Numbered from the stretch's first letter, positions 40,847 through 50,491 are shown. The stretch: 64,000 bases of DNA from an uncultured Poribacteria bacterium (GCA_958295855.1 OY282383.1:1340481-1404480); one strand, 5' to 3'. Numbers and translations are program-made. Notes: a model not told the origin generated them from the sequence alone.

Positions 40847-41488
40847 GTGAATGGCGAAATGAGCGAAACGCGAATGCGAATCCTGCAACTCCTCAAAATG
40901 CGCGCCCGCATGACAGTCAGTCAATTGACAGATGCGCTGCATATTAGTGCCATGGGGGTGCGACAACACTTGGCTATCCTGGAAGAAGAAGGCTTGGTTG
41001 AGTATTACCGGGAAAAGCAGGCGCGGGGCCGCCCGCATCACCTCTATGGACTAACGGATGAAGCAAACAGCCTTTTCCCGACAACGTACGCCAGCTTTGC
41101 GGTTGGCTTGATGCACGAGGTCGCGAAATTCAATGGCCCGGGGTTCATCAATAAGGTTTTTCGGGGGCGGATGAAGTCACAACTACAGAGCTACCAACAG
41201 CGACTTCAAGGAAAAAACCTGTCCCAACGCGTCAAAGAACTTGCCCGTATCCGGGACGAAGAAGGCTACATGGCACGTGTTGACGAAAACAATACCGATT
41301 ACGCCTTAATTGAACATAACTGCCCCATCGCCGTGATTGCTGAGGAGTATCCACACGTGTGTGAAATTGAATTGGCACTCTTTCGGCAATCCTTGGGGAC
41401 GAAGGTCTACCGAGTAGAGCATATCATGCAGGGTAGCCACAGATGTTGCTACCGGATTCCTAAACCCAATTGCCTGGATCAGGATTAA
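40847..41488 (+). CDS. SufR-like Fe-S-binding transcriptional regulator
   Basis: N-terminal DeoR/ArsR-type helix-turn-helix (RILQLLKMRARMTVSQLTDA, then MGVRQHLAILEEEGLVEY). The C-terminal part has NCPI, twelve residues, C, and later HRCCYRI, the cysteine arrangement that holds a [4Fe-4S] cluster in SufR. In cyanobacteria SufR represses Fe-S-assembly genes; here no suf genes follow, but a ferredoxin-type gene does. GTG at 40847 with AGAGGG six bases upstream is chosen; ATG at 40859 is possible. Confidence 0.8.
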   Translation: MNGEMSETRMRILQLLKMRARMTVSQLTDALHISAMGVRQHLAILEEEGLVEYYREKQARGRPHHLYGLTDEANSLFPTTYASFAVGLMHEVAKFNGPGFINKVFRGRMKSQLQSYQQRLQGKNLSQRVKELARIRDEEGYMARVDENNTDYALIEHNCPIAVIAEEYPHVCEIELALFRQSLGTKVYRVEHIMQGSHRCCYRIPKPNCLDQD

Positions 41489-41600
41489 AGGCTTACCAGG
41501 ATAAGTAGAGCGGGCTGAGACGGGGCTCCGACCTGATAGGATTACCAGCGTAAGCGTGGTGTACGCATGTCCTGTAGGGGCGCGGTTTTTCTGATGCACC
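41489..41600 (+). ncRNA. TPP-riboswitch-like (THI-box) element, probably degenerate
   Basis: Contains in order CTGAGA (41515-41520), GACCTGAT (41530-41537) and ACCAGCGTAAGC (41543-41554), which match the conserved thi-box blocks CUGAGA, ACCUGAU and CCAGCGUAGG. The segment normally found between the second helix and ACCUGAU is shorter than usual. Downstream is a ferredoxin-type gene, not a known thiamine gene. A true but shortened or decayed riboswitch is likely; ligand binding is uncertain. Confidence 0.5.
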
Positions 41601-41663
41601 TGGCTAGGTTGAATAAGTTGAATAAAACGCTAATTATTCTAAACGAATTGGTGGGCTGCTTTG

Positions 41664-42257
41664 ATGTCTGACCAAACAGGAAGGCGCGGCTTTTTTAAAG
41701 AGGCCTTGAACCAAATTATCCAACCGGTCGCCGAATTTCTGGACGATCAGATTGGTGAGCGGATCCTTATTGATGCACCGGATCGCGTCATTTTGCGCCC
41801 ACCGGGGGCGTTACCTGAGCCTGAATTCTTGGAAAAATGTCATCGGTGTGGCAACTGCGTCAAAAATTGTCCGGCGAATGCGATACAGCCTTTACAAAGC
41901 CAAGTGCCTAACCTCGCAAACACACCGTACATCGCCCCTGATGAACAACCGTGTGTGATTTGCGATTCGTTAGCCTGCATGTATGTCTGTCCGAGCGGCG
42001 CGTTGCAAATTGTCTATGCTGAAGACATCAGGATAGGCCTGGCAGTGTTCAACGCTGAAACCTGTCTCCGCACAAAGGAGGTGGCTTGTACCTATTGCGT
42101 AGACACTTGTCCAATCGGTGAGGAAGCAATTCGATTGACACCGGAGGGCATTGTAGAAGTTATTGACTCGGGATGTACAGGGTGCGGTGTCTGCCAGTAT
42201 GCATGCCCAACTGTTCCGAAGTCAATTGTGGTTAAACCGCTTCCGCTTTCATCATAG
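41664..42257 (+). CDS. Ferredoxin-type protein (NapG/MauM-like), [4Fe-4S]
   Basis: 198 residues with several cluster motifs: CHRCGNCVKNCP, CVICDSLACMYVCP, CTYCVDTCP and CTGCGVCQYACP, enough for four [4Fe-4S] clusters, as in NapG/MauM. The N-terminus GRRGFFKEALNQI resembles a twin-arginine signal although without a long hydrophobic core. Probably passes electrons to a periplasmic or membrane partner that is not in view. ATG at 41664. Confidence 0.85.
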   Translation: MSDQTGRRGFFKEALNQIIQPVAEFLDDQIGERILIDAPDRVILRPPGALPEPEFLEKCHRCGNCVKNCPANAIQPLQSQVPNLANTPYIAPDEQPCVICDSLACMYVCPSGALQIVYAEDIRIGLAVFNAETCLRTKEVACTYCVDTCPIGEEAIRLTPEGIVEVIDSGCTGCGVCQYACPTVPKSIVVKPLPLSS

Positions 42258-42422
42258 AACGCGGTCCTGTGTGGGATGGTTTTTTGTTGTTCCTTGCGGA
42301 GTAATGAGATGGCAGGATACCTCGGGTACGACATGGCAGGATACCTCGGGTACGACACTGTAGCTCTCGTCGGAGGTTTTTGCTGCAAGAAATAAAAGGT
42401 ATAGGCCTTAGGGCAAAAAATC
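42258..42422. repeat. Family B copy with a 24-bp tandem duplication
   Basis: TTGCGGAGTAATGAG (42294 on) begins family B. The unit ATGGCAGGATACCTCGGGTA plus CGAC is present twice (42309, 42333), and the family end GTCGGAGGTTTTTGCTGCAA follows. Confidence 0.85.
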
Positions 42423-42962
42423 ATGTTCGTTTTTCGCCAAATTCTTTCGCAGGGTGCTGTGAATGTGCAAAGCCTGCGCGATATCAAGCCGCCCCTGAAT
42501 GAACCACAAAGCTTGTTTCCTTATGTCCTATTGGGTACGTTCATATTTGCTGTTGTCGCAATTGCATGTTGGCTCTATCTCCGAAAACACCGTCAAATCT
42601 TGTTGTCTCCTCCGGAAGAGGAGGTGGTGCGGCTGTCCCATGAAATTGCATATCAACAGCTTGAAGCATTGGAAGCAGCAGAATGCGATATGGAAACGTA
42701 TCATACCCGCCTTGCTTATGTGATTCGCGAATACATAGCAGCGCGCTACCGAATCCCTGCACTGGAATTGACGACTGTGGGGGTGCTTGAGCAGATGCAT
42801 CGCGAGGAAATAAGTGTGCGCTATGTCGCGTGCATCCAGCATTTTCTTGGGAACTGTGATAAGGTTAAGTTTGCAATGTATCAGCCAGAACAGGCCGAAG
42901 CTGCGGCGAGGATAGTAGAGGCGCGATGGATTGTTGACGAGACAAAATTCCTTGCGGAGTAA
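42423..42962 (+). CDS. DUF4381-type membrane protein
   Basis: 179 residues. One membrane helix (YVLLGTFIFAVVAIACWLYL), then a cytoplasmic part with YQQLEALEAAECDMETYHTR and YIAARYRIPALELTT, as in DUF4381 proteins of Bat/MoxR aerotolerance-like operons. Its expected partners, a DUF58 protein and a BatA-like protein, lie 3.6 and 5.3 kb downstream on the same strand, separated by the partner-switching genes. No MoxR ATPase is visible. Confidence 0.7.
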   Translation: MFVFRQILSQGAVNVQSLRDIKPPLNEPQSLFPYVLLGTFIFAVVAIACWLYLRKHRQILLSPPEEEVVRLSHEIAYQQLEALEAAECDMETYHTRLAYVIREYIAARYRIPALELTTVGVLEQMHREEISVRYVACIQHFLGNCDKVKFAMYQPEQAEAAARIVEARWIVDETKFLAE

Positions 42963-43465
42963 TGGGATTGCAGGGTACCTCGGGCATGCCACTGTAGTTC
43001 TCGTCGGAGGTTTTTGCTGCAAGAAATAATGGGAGTGTATTGAACTTGGCGGGCGGGTATCGGATGTTGTGCATCTCGTGAAGTGTGCGTTGGAGGAGAT
43101 GGCGGCCTAAGCGTATTGTTTTTTCTCTGTGGAAGCTGGGCGGAGACAGGCGGGGTATTCGCCCCTGCTTTGCAGGGGACATATAGCAATATGGCCCTTG
43201 CAAAGCAAACTCATTTGGGATTCGCTTTTGTGGCTTTTGTGTACGATACCTTGACAAATAGCGTAATATATTATACCATGAATTCCCTGAGAATGCACGT
43301 CGCATTTGGGCGTTTACGCCGCAAAAATCAATTTAAGAAAAAAACTTGACATATTTTGCAAATTTTGGTATTCTTTTTTATAATACGAGAAGGATAGCAA
43401 TTGCCGAGTTATTTCTCTGATGGGAACGTAGAACGAAAATAATCTAGCAAGGAGGGCTACTCAGC
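42963..43465. repeat. Repeat-rich upstream region of the partner-switching genes
   Basis: Family B (42950-43023), palindrome (43159-43191, core CCCCTGCTTTGCAGGGG), family F (43285-43327) and a promoter (43346-43374). No gene. Confidence 0.75.
43346..43374 (+). promoter_or_regulatory. Sigma-70-type promoter of the partner-switching module
   Basis: TTGACA, 17 bases, TATTCT. Confidence 0.7.
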
Positions 43466-43903
43466 GTGGCAAATACGGCTTCCAAACAACAAGTGCTCCT
43501 AACTATACCGATGTATCCTGATATGGAACTTGCTGCGGCCAAAACTGCCTCTGTCCTCGCGGAATTGATGGATTTTGACGAGGGAGAGGTTGAGGAGATC
43601 CAATTGGCAATTATTGAAACCTGCATTAACGCTTTTGAGCATAGTCAAAGCGAAGATAAGACGGTTGTCATTGAGTTCATTATGAAGGATGATGAATTGG
43701 AGTTCAAAATCAGCGACCGGGGCGTAGGTATTGCCTCGGAGAGGCGACCAGGTTCCGAATTACTAGGCCAGCCGGGCTTGCATCCGGACCTGCGGAAACG
43801 CGGGTGGGGATTAGAAATTATTAGAACCCTAATGGATGAAGTGGATGTTGAGACTGGCGCAAACGGAACGACTGTTAGCGTTGTTAAGAAGAAAACAACT
43901 TAG
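43466..43903 (+). CDS. RsbW-like anti-sigma/serine-kinase (HATPase)
   Basis: 145 residues of the GHKL anti-sigma kinase type: N-box IETCINAFEHS, G1 ISDRGVGI and RGWGLEIIRTLMDEV near the end. Such proteins hold a sigma factor or other target and phosphorylate their STAS antagonist. The start is GTG at 43466 after AAGGAGG. A STAS gene and a PP2C phosphatase gene follow, making a full partner-switching set. No sigma factor is nearby, so the target is unknown. Confidence 0.9.
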   Translation: MANTASKQQVLLTIPMYPDMELAAAKTASVLAELMDFDEGEVEEIQLAIIETCINAFEHSQSEDKTVVIEFIMKDDELEFKISDRGVGIASERRPGSELLGQPGLHPDLRKRGWGLEIIRTLMDEVDVETGANGTTVSVVKKKTT

Positions 43904-43907
43904 GTAT

Positions 43908-43936
43908 TGGGCAGGCACAAGGCACTGCCCCTACGG
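43908..43936. repeat. Family D repeat
   Basis: GGGCAGGCACAAGGCACTGC then CCCTACGGGG; same element as inside purQ. Confidence 0.9.
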
Positions 43937-44001
43937 GGTTGTAGACTTATCACGAATGCACCGTTCTGAGTAGCATTTCCACTTTCAAGGAGGCGAGGGT
44001 T

Positions 44002-44346
44002 TTGTTAAACAAATTCGACATACAAATTCGCACTGAGCAAGAACACGCTGTCATTGAAACAGCGGGATACCTGAATGACGCACTCGGGGAGCAACTCTCG
44101 GAAAAAGCGCGGGGACTCATTCAGGATGGATATACACAACTGGTAATCAACCTTGAAAAAACAACTCTGATTAACAGCATCGGTATATCTATTCTGATAG
44201 AAATCATTGAGGCACTTGATGAACGGGAAGGCACATTGAATTTCTGTGGGCTGTCCGCTACACAGGAGCGAACCTTTCGCATGATGGCGATCGCGAAATA
44301 CGCCGGCATTTTCCCTGACGAAGAAGCCGCCATTGCCAATTTGTAG
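44002..44346 (+). CDS. RsbV-like STAS anti-sigma antagonist
   Basis: 114 residues with the STAS fold. The phosphorylation site is the Ser in LINSIGISILIEI, where DSxGL is typical. TTG at 44002 after AAGGAGG is the start. Expected to release the RsbW-like partner's target when dephosphorylated by the PP2C protein encoded next. Confidence 0.85.
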   Translation: MLNKFDIQIRTEQEHAVIETAGYLNDALGEQLSEKARGLIQDGYTQLVINLEKTTLINSIGISILIEIIEALDEREGTLNFCGLSATQERTFRMMAIAKYAGIFPDEEAAIANL

Positions 44347-44471
44347 GGCGATGCCGTAGAACTCCACGCAGCCTCATCTTTATAGAAGCATAGCACGCAT
44401 AAATGCGTGTAGTGCATGTGGTAAGGGCGATGCCGCAGGGCTCGCCCGCACTGTAAGAGGAGCAGTGCCAG
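44347..44471. repeat. Two copies of family I
   Basis: GGGCGATGCCGTAGAACTCC (44346) and GGGCGATGCCGCAGGGCTCG (44425); related to 39113. Confidence 0.65.
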
Positions 44472-46388
44472 ATGAACCCAAATGCAGCAGAAGAGACAAT
44501 ACAACGACTGATATTCAGTTTATCGGAGTTGGAGCAGTTAGGCAAAACGCTTATCTCCGGACACAGCAATTTTAACGTTTCAAGCAAAACCTATCTCCGC
44601 ATCACGCTCGGAACCCTTCAAGTCACACGCGGAGCGATTCTACGGTTCCACCCAACGGGAAATCATCTCACCGTTGTCACCTCTACCCCGGATGGAGTGT
44701 TTTCACCCATTCCTATAGAACCGGACGAGGTCGCGAGCCTACTGCAATTGCCGTCTATCGAGTCCGCCTGTCCTCCTGCAAGCCTTGAAGCCTTCTTAAA
44801 GCGGGGTGCACAGCTGGAGCGCAGTATAGATACACGCCTCTGGATTCCTTTAAAAATTCAGGATGAATTTCTGGGAATCATCACCTTAGGCGAACTTTTT
44901 GGACGTGCTGAATTAGAGACATGGGAAAAGGAATTATTAACGACGCTTGCGCACCAAATCTCAATTGCGATTGCGTATTCGCAGATGGTAGAAGGAATCC
45001 AGGGAGAAAAGTTTCGGTTGTTTATGTTGGCTGAAAGTGCACCCCAAATCTGCCAACTCTTAGAACCTGAAGCGGCGGCTGAGCAGGTAGTGCATCAAGC
45101 GGTGTCGCTCCTTGATGCAAATGCAGGCGGGCTCATGCTGATTCATCCACAACGGCATGAACTTGAAATGCACTACGCCTTCCCGGAGATAGAAGCTCCA
45201 AATAATGGCGAGCCAGGAGACGACAAAACATTCGCCATCCCACTCCCAGAAGTTGAAGCAAGCACGCCAGGAAACACTGCCCCAGTGGCAAATACCCCGC
45301 AAAGCGGGGTAATAGCCGATCCTGTCTTGGAGATGTTAGCAGGAGTAGTCAAAGAAGGCAAGACCTTTCACTGTGTGGCGGCAGCCAACACCCTATTCAG
45401 TGGAACGCACTTGATGGCAGTACCGATACAGGGGCGCAACAACGACATACTCGGAGTGCTTGTTGTCGGAGACAAAGAGGAGCGTGGTGGAAGAATCACA
45501 GCGTTTACCGATGAAGATGCAATCCTGCTCGATTCCTTCGCGAAGCAAGCAGGCGTTGCAATTGAGAACGCGCACCTTCACCAAGAGGCACTAGAAGCAC
45601 GCCAATTACAGGCAGAAATGGAAGAGGCCCAGAAAATCCAGGTGAATCTCATCCCTGACAGGTTGCCTGACATCCCAGGATACGAAGTCGCCGGGCATTA
45701 TGAACCGCGCGGTGCCGTTGGTGGCGATTATTTCGATTGTATTGAGTTGCCTACTGATGGCTGGGGACTTGCCATTGCTGATGTGTCTGGAAAAGGAATG
45801 CAAGCCGCATTATTGATGGCAACGCTGCGGGCAGGATTGCTCTCTGAATTGTCAAGTGGGAATGCGCGCGTAGAAAGCGAACCTCGGAATATAAAAAAAG
45901 AGCTCATTGACATGGCATTAACGCTCAATTCGCTACTTCACGTGAGCGGCACCGAGGAAAAGTATGCAACGTTCTTCTATAGTCACCTTAACCCGGAAAC
46001 GGATATGCTGACGACACTAAATGCGGGCCATAACCCACCCTTGATTGTGAGGAGTGACGGGAGCTGCGCGTGGCTCGGAGAGGACATCGGCGGACTACCG
46101 CTAGGGATGTTTCCGAATGACATGGTGCCGCTCATCGCAGAATATGAGACGGAACAGGTGAAACTCGCTAGTGGCGATGTGGTAGTTTTTTATACTGATG
46201 GTGTAACCGAAACTGTGAACGTTGATGACGAATATTACGAGGAAGAGCGGCTTGAGCAGGTGGCCAAAGCATGTCGCGATACAGAAGCTTCCGATATATG
46301 TAAGGGCGTTTACGATGCTGTCATGGCGTTTCAGGGCGAAGCGGATCAGTTTGATGATTTAACACTCCTCGTTTTGAGAAAAAAATAG
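44472..46388 (+). CDS. RsbU-like PP2C/SpoIIE phosphatase with GAF sensor domains
   Basis: 638 residues. Two GAF-like domains (about 30-170 and 190-375), a short coiled coil (EEAQKIQVNLIPDRLPDI), then the SpoIIE-type PP2C domain: GAVGGDYFDCIEL, IADVSGKGMQAALLMATLRA, TTLNAGHNPPLIV, VVVFYTDGVTET and QFDDLTLLVL. Should dephosphorylate the STAS protein in response to the GAF signal. A short-core palindrome (45287-45317) is read in frame as ANTPQSGVIA in the second GAF loop. AGAGGAG precedes the ATG. Confidence 0.9.
   Translation: MNPNAAEETIQRLIFSLSELEQLGKTLISGHSNFNVSSKTYLRITLGTLQVTRGAILRFHPTGNHLTVVTSTPDGVFSPIPIEPDEVASLLQLPSIESACPPASLEAFLKRGAQLERSIDTRLWIPLKIQDEFLGIITLGELFGRAELETWEKELLTTLAHQISIAIAYSQMVEGIQGEKFRLFMLAESAPQICQLLEPEAAAEQVVHQAVSLLDANAGGLMLIHPQRHELEMHYAFPEIEAPNNGEPGDDKTFAIPLPEVEASTPGNTAPVANTPQSGVIADPVLEMLAGVVKEGKTFHCVAAANTLFSGTHLMAVPIQGRNNDILGVLVVGDKEERGGRITAFTDEDAILLDSFAKQAGVAIENAHLHQEALEARQLQAEMEEAQKIQVNLIPDRLPDIPGYEVAGHYEPRGAVGGDYFDCIELPTDGWGLAIADVSGKGMQAALLMATLRAGLLSELSSGNARVESEPRNIKKELIDMALTLNSLLHVSGTEEKYATFFYSHLNPETDMLTTLNAGHNPPLIVRSDGSCAWLGEDIGGLPLGMFPNDMVPLIAEYETEQVKLASGDVVVFYTDGVTETVNVDDEYYEEERLEQVAKACRDTEASDICKGVYDAVMAFQGEADQFDDLTLLVLRKK
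45287..45317. repeat. Short-core palindrome in frame in the RsbU-like gene
   Basis: Core CCCCGCAAAGCGGGG; 31 bases with GGCAAAT and AATAGCC ends. Confidence 0.9.
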
Positions 46389-46573
46389 TTTTTCGTTATT
46401 CCTTGCGGAGCATTTTCGTTATTCCTTGCGGAGAATGCAGAATGCAAGACATGTCTGACGTTGCACTGTAGCTCTCGTCGGAGGTTTGTGCTGCAAGTCG
46501 CGATTCGGAGATGGCTCTTACAACTGGTTTCCGTAAGCCAATAGCCGATAGCCACAACTAGGAGAATAAATAG
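46389..46573. repeat. Family B (double start) and family J
   Basis: TTTTCGTTATTCCTTGCGGA occurs twice in tandem (46391, 46410), then the family B body to 46495 and family J (46498-46520). Confidence 0.8.
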
Positions 46574-47518
46574 ATGCAACATGCAACAGAAGGCCGCAGA
46601 TTCTTAAACCCAGAAATCCTCGCGCGAATCGGAAACCTTGAATTGATTGCCAAACTCGTGGTTGAAGGCTTTATCTCTGGACTTCACAAGAGCCCATATC
46701 ACGGGTTTAGTGTAGAATTCTCGCAATATCGACAATACATGCCTGGAGACGATACCAAACATATAGATTGGAAGGCTTACGCGCGGACAGACAGATACTA
46801 TATCAAACAGTTTGAGGAGGAGACGAATCTCAACTGCTATTTGCTCCTTGATACGAGCCAGTCTATGGTGCATCCACTGCCTGAAGAGAGCACGGCGGAT
46901 GAAAACGCGAATGATGCCGCAAAATTGACAAAGTTGCGATATTCTAGTTTCCTCATCGCATCACTCGCCTATTTCATGGCAAAACAACGGGATGCAGTCG
47001 GGTTTGCCTATTTTGATGACACACTTCACCAGTACATACCAGCCCGAAGTAGTGCCTCACACCTGCATACCATTTTATTAACGTTGGAAACGCTACAAAC
47101 GGCAAAAAGCACCCGGATGGGTGCCCCCCTGCATCAGATAGCCGAACGCCTCACGAAACGTGGAGTGGTGATTTTCATTTCCGACCTTTACGATGAAAAC
47201 CGGGATGAGGTGGTTACGGGGTTAGAACATCTACGATATGAAGGGCACGAAGTAATTGTGTTTCATGTGCTTGCACAGCAGGAGGTCGACTTTGCATTCG
47301 ACCGGCTCCTCCGGTTCGTTGATTCGGAGAACGATGTGGAGATTATTACAACCCCGCAAGCCATCCGGGAGAGCTATTTAAACCATTTTGACGAGTTTAT
47401 TAATGCTTACAGAGTGGCGTTGCGTCAGGCGGATATAGATTACAACCTGATAACCACGTCAACGCCAGTAGATGTCGCACTTTCCTCTTATCTCGCGAAA
47501 CGGCAAGGTTTTTTGTAA
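46574..47518 (+). CDS. DUF58 (BatA-operon) protein with VWA-like fold
   Basis: 314 residues: SPYHGFSVEFSQYRQYMPGD, DDTKHIDWKAYARTDRYYIK and YLLLDTSQSMVHP, the typical DUF58 series with a MIDAS-like DTSQS. These proteins accompany MoxR ATPases and BatA-type membrane proteins; role in cell-envelope stress or chaperoning is assumed from relatives. AGGAGA precedes the ATG. Confidence 0.9.
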   Translation: MQHATEGRRFLNPEILARIGNLELIAKLVVEGFISGLHKSPYHGFSVEFSQYRQYMPGDDTKHIDWKAYARTDRYYIKQFEEETNLNCYLLLDTSQSMVHPLPEESTADENANDAAKLTKLRYSSFLIASLAYFMAKQRDAVGFAYFDDTLHQYIPARSSASHLHTILLTLETLQTAKSTRMGAPLHQIAERLTKRGVVIFISDLYDENRDEVVTGLEHLRYEGHEVIVFHVLAQQEVDFAFDRLLRFVDSENDVEIITTPQAIRESYLNHFDEFINAYRVALRQADIDYNLITTSTPVDVALSSYLAKRQGFL

Positions 47519-48271
47519 TGCCTTGCGGAGAATTGAGAATGCTGGGTAGGTCTGGCAATGCACTGTAGCTCTCGTTGGAGGAGAAGGTATCTACCCCGCT
47601 TTGCGGGGCAAGTTGCAGTGGCGTAAAATCTCGTCAAATCTATACAAATGTAATCAAATCTATCTGAAGAGGTAGTCTTATCTGACAGAGACAGAGGATG
47701 GTGAATGGAGCGTGAGTAGCGTTTCCTGCTGCACGATGCGAAGTGGCACGCTGAACAGTCCTACCCCCCGTGAAAAAGGTATTTACCCTGCAAAGCAGGG
47801 CGAATACCACCTGCGGATTAAGAGTTGGCAATGCGAATGCAGAGCCGACGGTGGAGGTGGCGATAAGACCGACGCGAGACGCTAACCTGCGACATCTCGC
47901 TACAGCATCTGAGACTACGCGAACAATCGTTACGACACGTCGCGGACAGCTTAGCCGAGACGTAAAACGCCTCTGGAGCTCGTGTAACACCTACGCTGGT
48001 AGGCGGTGAGCGTTGAATGAGGAAGTATGACAGCAATGACCACAAATGTGAGAAATGTCTCGATTTGTGAGATTTGTATAAGTTCTACAGAGCGGTAATG
48101 GCGAGTTTTTGTATACAAAGGTGGCAAATTGGTAAATGGTTTGTTGCTAAGAGAAGAAACCCGATGGCGGCTGCGGCGGATTGGCTATCGGCTCTCGGAA
48201 GAGATTTTCACTAGGATGCAATTGCGTCAAAAACTTAACAATTGCAACATGGTTAAAAAAGAAGAAATACT
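47519..48271. other. 750-bp stretch without a recognised gene
   Basis: Begins with family B (47519-47580) and a short-core palindrome (47587-47613), later another palindrome (47777-47812). The remaining ~450 bases (about 47830-48260) have no convincing ORF in six frames; Arg-rich minus-strand ORFs look like shadows. It may hold an RNA or a decayed gene between the DUF58 and BatA-like genes. Confidence 0.5.
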
Positions 48272-50491
48272 ATGTTTGGACTACAGTTCTTAGCCCCACT
48301 GTTTGTAGCGGCAGGTGCCATCGGCGCAGCAATCCCGCTCATCATCCATCTGCTGAACCGGGAGCGTGCGCGGCGACTTATCTTCAGCACGGTGCGCTTC
48401 ATCGCTATGTCGCATCAGACGAATGTACAGCGGCATAAGTTGAAACGGATGCTACTCCTGCTGATGCGCATCCTGATGTTGGCACTGCTGGGTTTTGCCT
48501 TTGCACGCCCATTCTTGGTTTCCGATGAGGCACCTCTCCTTACGCAGCAAACGGGTGGGAAACGCAACACAGTTATCATACTGGATACTTCTTATAGCAT
48601 GCAGTATCAAGATGTTTTCGAGAATGCCAAAAAAGCGGCCGTGAAAATACTGGAGAGCCTGGATAGGCAGGATGCAGCGTGCCTCATCCTCTCTTCCGAC
48701 AAAGCGCGCGTGGTTGCGCCACTCGGTTCAGAGTTCTCCCACATCAAAGATGCCACAAACCGCGCAGAAGCGACTTACACTCCAACCGATTATTTGGATG
48801 CACTGCAAACCGCTGATGAGATGCTCCAGCGTCTCCCTATCGGCCAGAAACAAATTTATCTCATCGCTGATTTGCAGAAGCGTGGTTGGGAAAACTTCAT
48901 TGAAACTGACAAACTCAGTGCCAATGTAAAAATTGAGTTTGTGGATGTGAGTGCTGAGCGCCCGCGCAATCTGGCTATCACAGGCGTGAGTGTGCCCCCT
49001 GTCATTCTGAACGAACAGAAAGTTGCACAACTGGTGGCACGCGTCCATAATTTCGGCGATGAACAGGTTGAAAGTGTGCCTGTTCGCCTGTTTATTGATG
49101 GACATCTGATGAGCACGGTGCAACTGGACGTTGATGCGAATGCTATCGCTGATGCTGTCTTTAAAGTAGACTTCCAAAACGAGGCAACACATACAGGCTC
49201 GGTTGAGCTCCCCGACGATGCCCTCGTGGTTGACAACCGACGTTATTTTATGCTACAAAGCCTCGCCGCTATCAAGGTGCATTGTGTCTATAGCGGCGCA
49301 GAAACCACACAAACTGAACCTTACGAAAAACGCGAAACCTTTTTTTTGAATAGGGCGATTGAGGCGGGAAGGGGTGCCGTACCTATTGATTTTACGCAAT
49401 CTGTTGCGTTGCCGGATGCGTCCTTACTGGCGAGATACGATGTCCTGATTCTTGCAAATGTAGGTGGGCTCACTTCGGCTGAAGCACAAGACTTGAAGGC
49501 TTACGTTAGCGCGGGCGGTGGTTTAATCGTGACGGTGGGCGATAATGTGGACAGCGATGTGTATCAGCAACTGCTTGGCGGAGAAACACCGTTGATGCCA
49601 TGCACCTTTATCCAAGCTATTGGAGACGCTTTCCATCGTGAACAATTCCGGGTACTGGCTTCCGTCAACTACGAGCATCCTATTTTCGCCCCGTTCAAAG
49701 AACCGAACCATGGCGATTTTGGCACTGCGCGATTTTACCGGCACTTTCAGGCGGTGCCTGCCGCCGAGGCTACCGTCATTACGGCTTATGATAATGGCGA
49801 TGCCGCGCTCTTTGAAAAAAGTTACGGCAGTGGACGCGTTCTCTGCTTGACTTCTACTATTGACAGGGCGTGGAACGATTTGCCGATTCGCGCCGTTTAT
49901 CTGCCGTTTTTGCATGAATGTATTAAGTATCTGGCACTCAAGCGAGTAGATGCAGTGCCAGATTACCGTGTCGGTGACAGCGTGGAACTGGGTGGTTTTG
50001 AAGATGGGAGCAAAGTGGTCGCGATTTTCAATCCACGCAATGCGGAAACCCGTCTGCTACGCAACGAAGGCGGTGAGATGGTGAATACTCTTGATACATC
50101 AGAAACCTCCGACGAGATTTCTAACCAACTTCAAACTACAGCAGAAACTACACAAACTGAACCTTACGAAAATGCTTACGAACAAGGAAGTGTATTTTAT
50201 GAAGATACGGCACTGCCAGGTATCTATTCTGTGCATACCTCCGGCGCAGAACCGCGCTATTTTGTTGTCAACGTTGACACGACTGAATCTAACCTTGCCG
50301 CTCGTGATGTGGAAGAACTTACTAGTATGCTGATGGGTTCTACGGAGCAATCACTTGAGAATAAACCTACGGCAGAGCGGGTCGCGCAATACCACGAAGA
50401 TGTTGAGAAAAACCAAGATGTATGGGCTTATTTGATGTTAGCGGTGTTTGCCCTGGCGGTCACGGAGATGTTCTTTGCCAATCGAATTTAA
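48272..50491 (+). CDS. BatA-like membrane protein with VWA domain
   Basis: 739 residues. N-terminal BatA signature (FLAPLFVAAGAIGAAIPLII, then HLLNRERARR and KLKRMLLLLMRIL) with two membrane helices, then a VWA domain with MIDAS LDTSYSM, an amidotransferase-like middle domain (AEAQDLKAYVSAGGGLIV) and a C-terminal helix (AYLMLAVFALAVTEMFF). Domain order matches BatA/aerotolerance proteins with extended periplasmic part. A 28-bp segment (encoding ETTQTEPYE) occurs twice, at 49303 and 50144; the second follows a family B piece (50099-50125) read in frame. Confidence 0.85.
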   Translation: MFGLQFLAPLFVAAGAIGAAIPLIIHLLNRERARRLIFSTVRFIAMSHQTNVQRHKLKRMLLLLMRILMLALLGFAFARPFLVSDEAPLLTQQTGGKRNTVIILDTSYSMQYQDVFENAKKAAVKILESLDRQDAACLILSSDKARVVAPLGSEFSHIKDATNRAEATYTPTDYLDALQTADEMLQRLPIGQKQIYLIADLQKRGWENFIETDKLSANVKIEFVDVSAERPRNLAITGVSVPPVILNEQKVAQLVARVHNFGDEQVESVPVRLFIDGHLMSTVQLDVDANAIADAVFKVDFQNEATHTGSVELPDDALVVDNRRYFMLQSLAAIKVHCVYSGAETTQTEPYEKRETFFLNRAIEAGRGAVPIDFTQSVALPDASLLARYDVLILANVGGLTSAEAQDLKAYVSAGGGLIVTVGDNVDSDVYQQLLGGETPLMPCTFIQAIGDAFHREQFRVLASVNYEHPIFAPFKEPNHGDFGTARFYRHFQAVPAAEATVITAYDNGDAALFEKSYGSGRVLCLTSTIDRAWNDLPIRAVYLPFLHECIKYLALKRVDAVPDYRVGDSVELGGFEDGSKVVAIFNPRNAETRLLRNEGGEMVNTLDTSETSDEISNQLQTTAETTQTEPYENAYEQGSVFYEDTALPGIYSVHTSGAEPRYFVVNVDTTESNLAARDVEELTSMLMGSTEQSLENKPTAERVAQYHEDVEKNQDVWAYLMLAVFALAVTEMFFANRI

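Noticed and set aside
47640..47990. 116-residue Arg-rich minus-strand ORF
   Set aside because: Composition and lack of similarity point to chance reading of GC-rich DNA.
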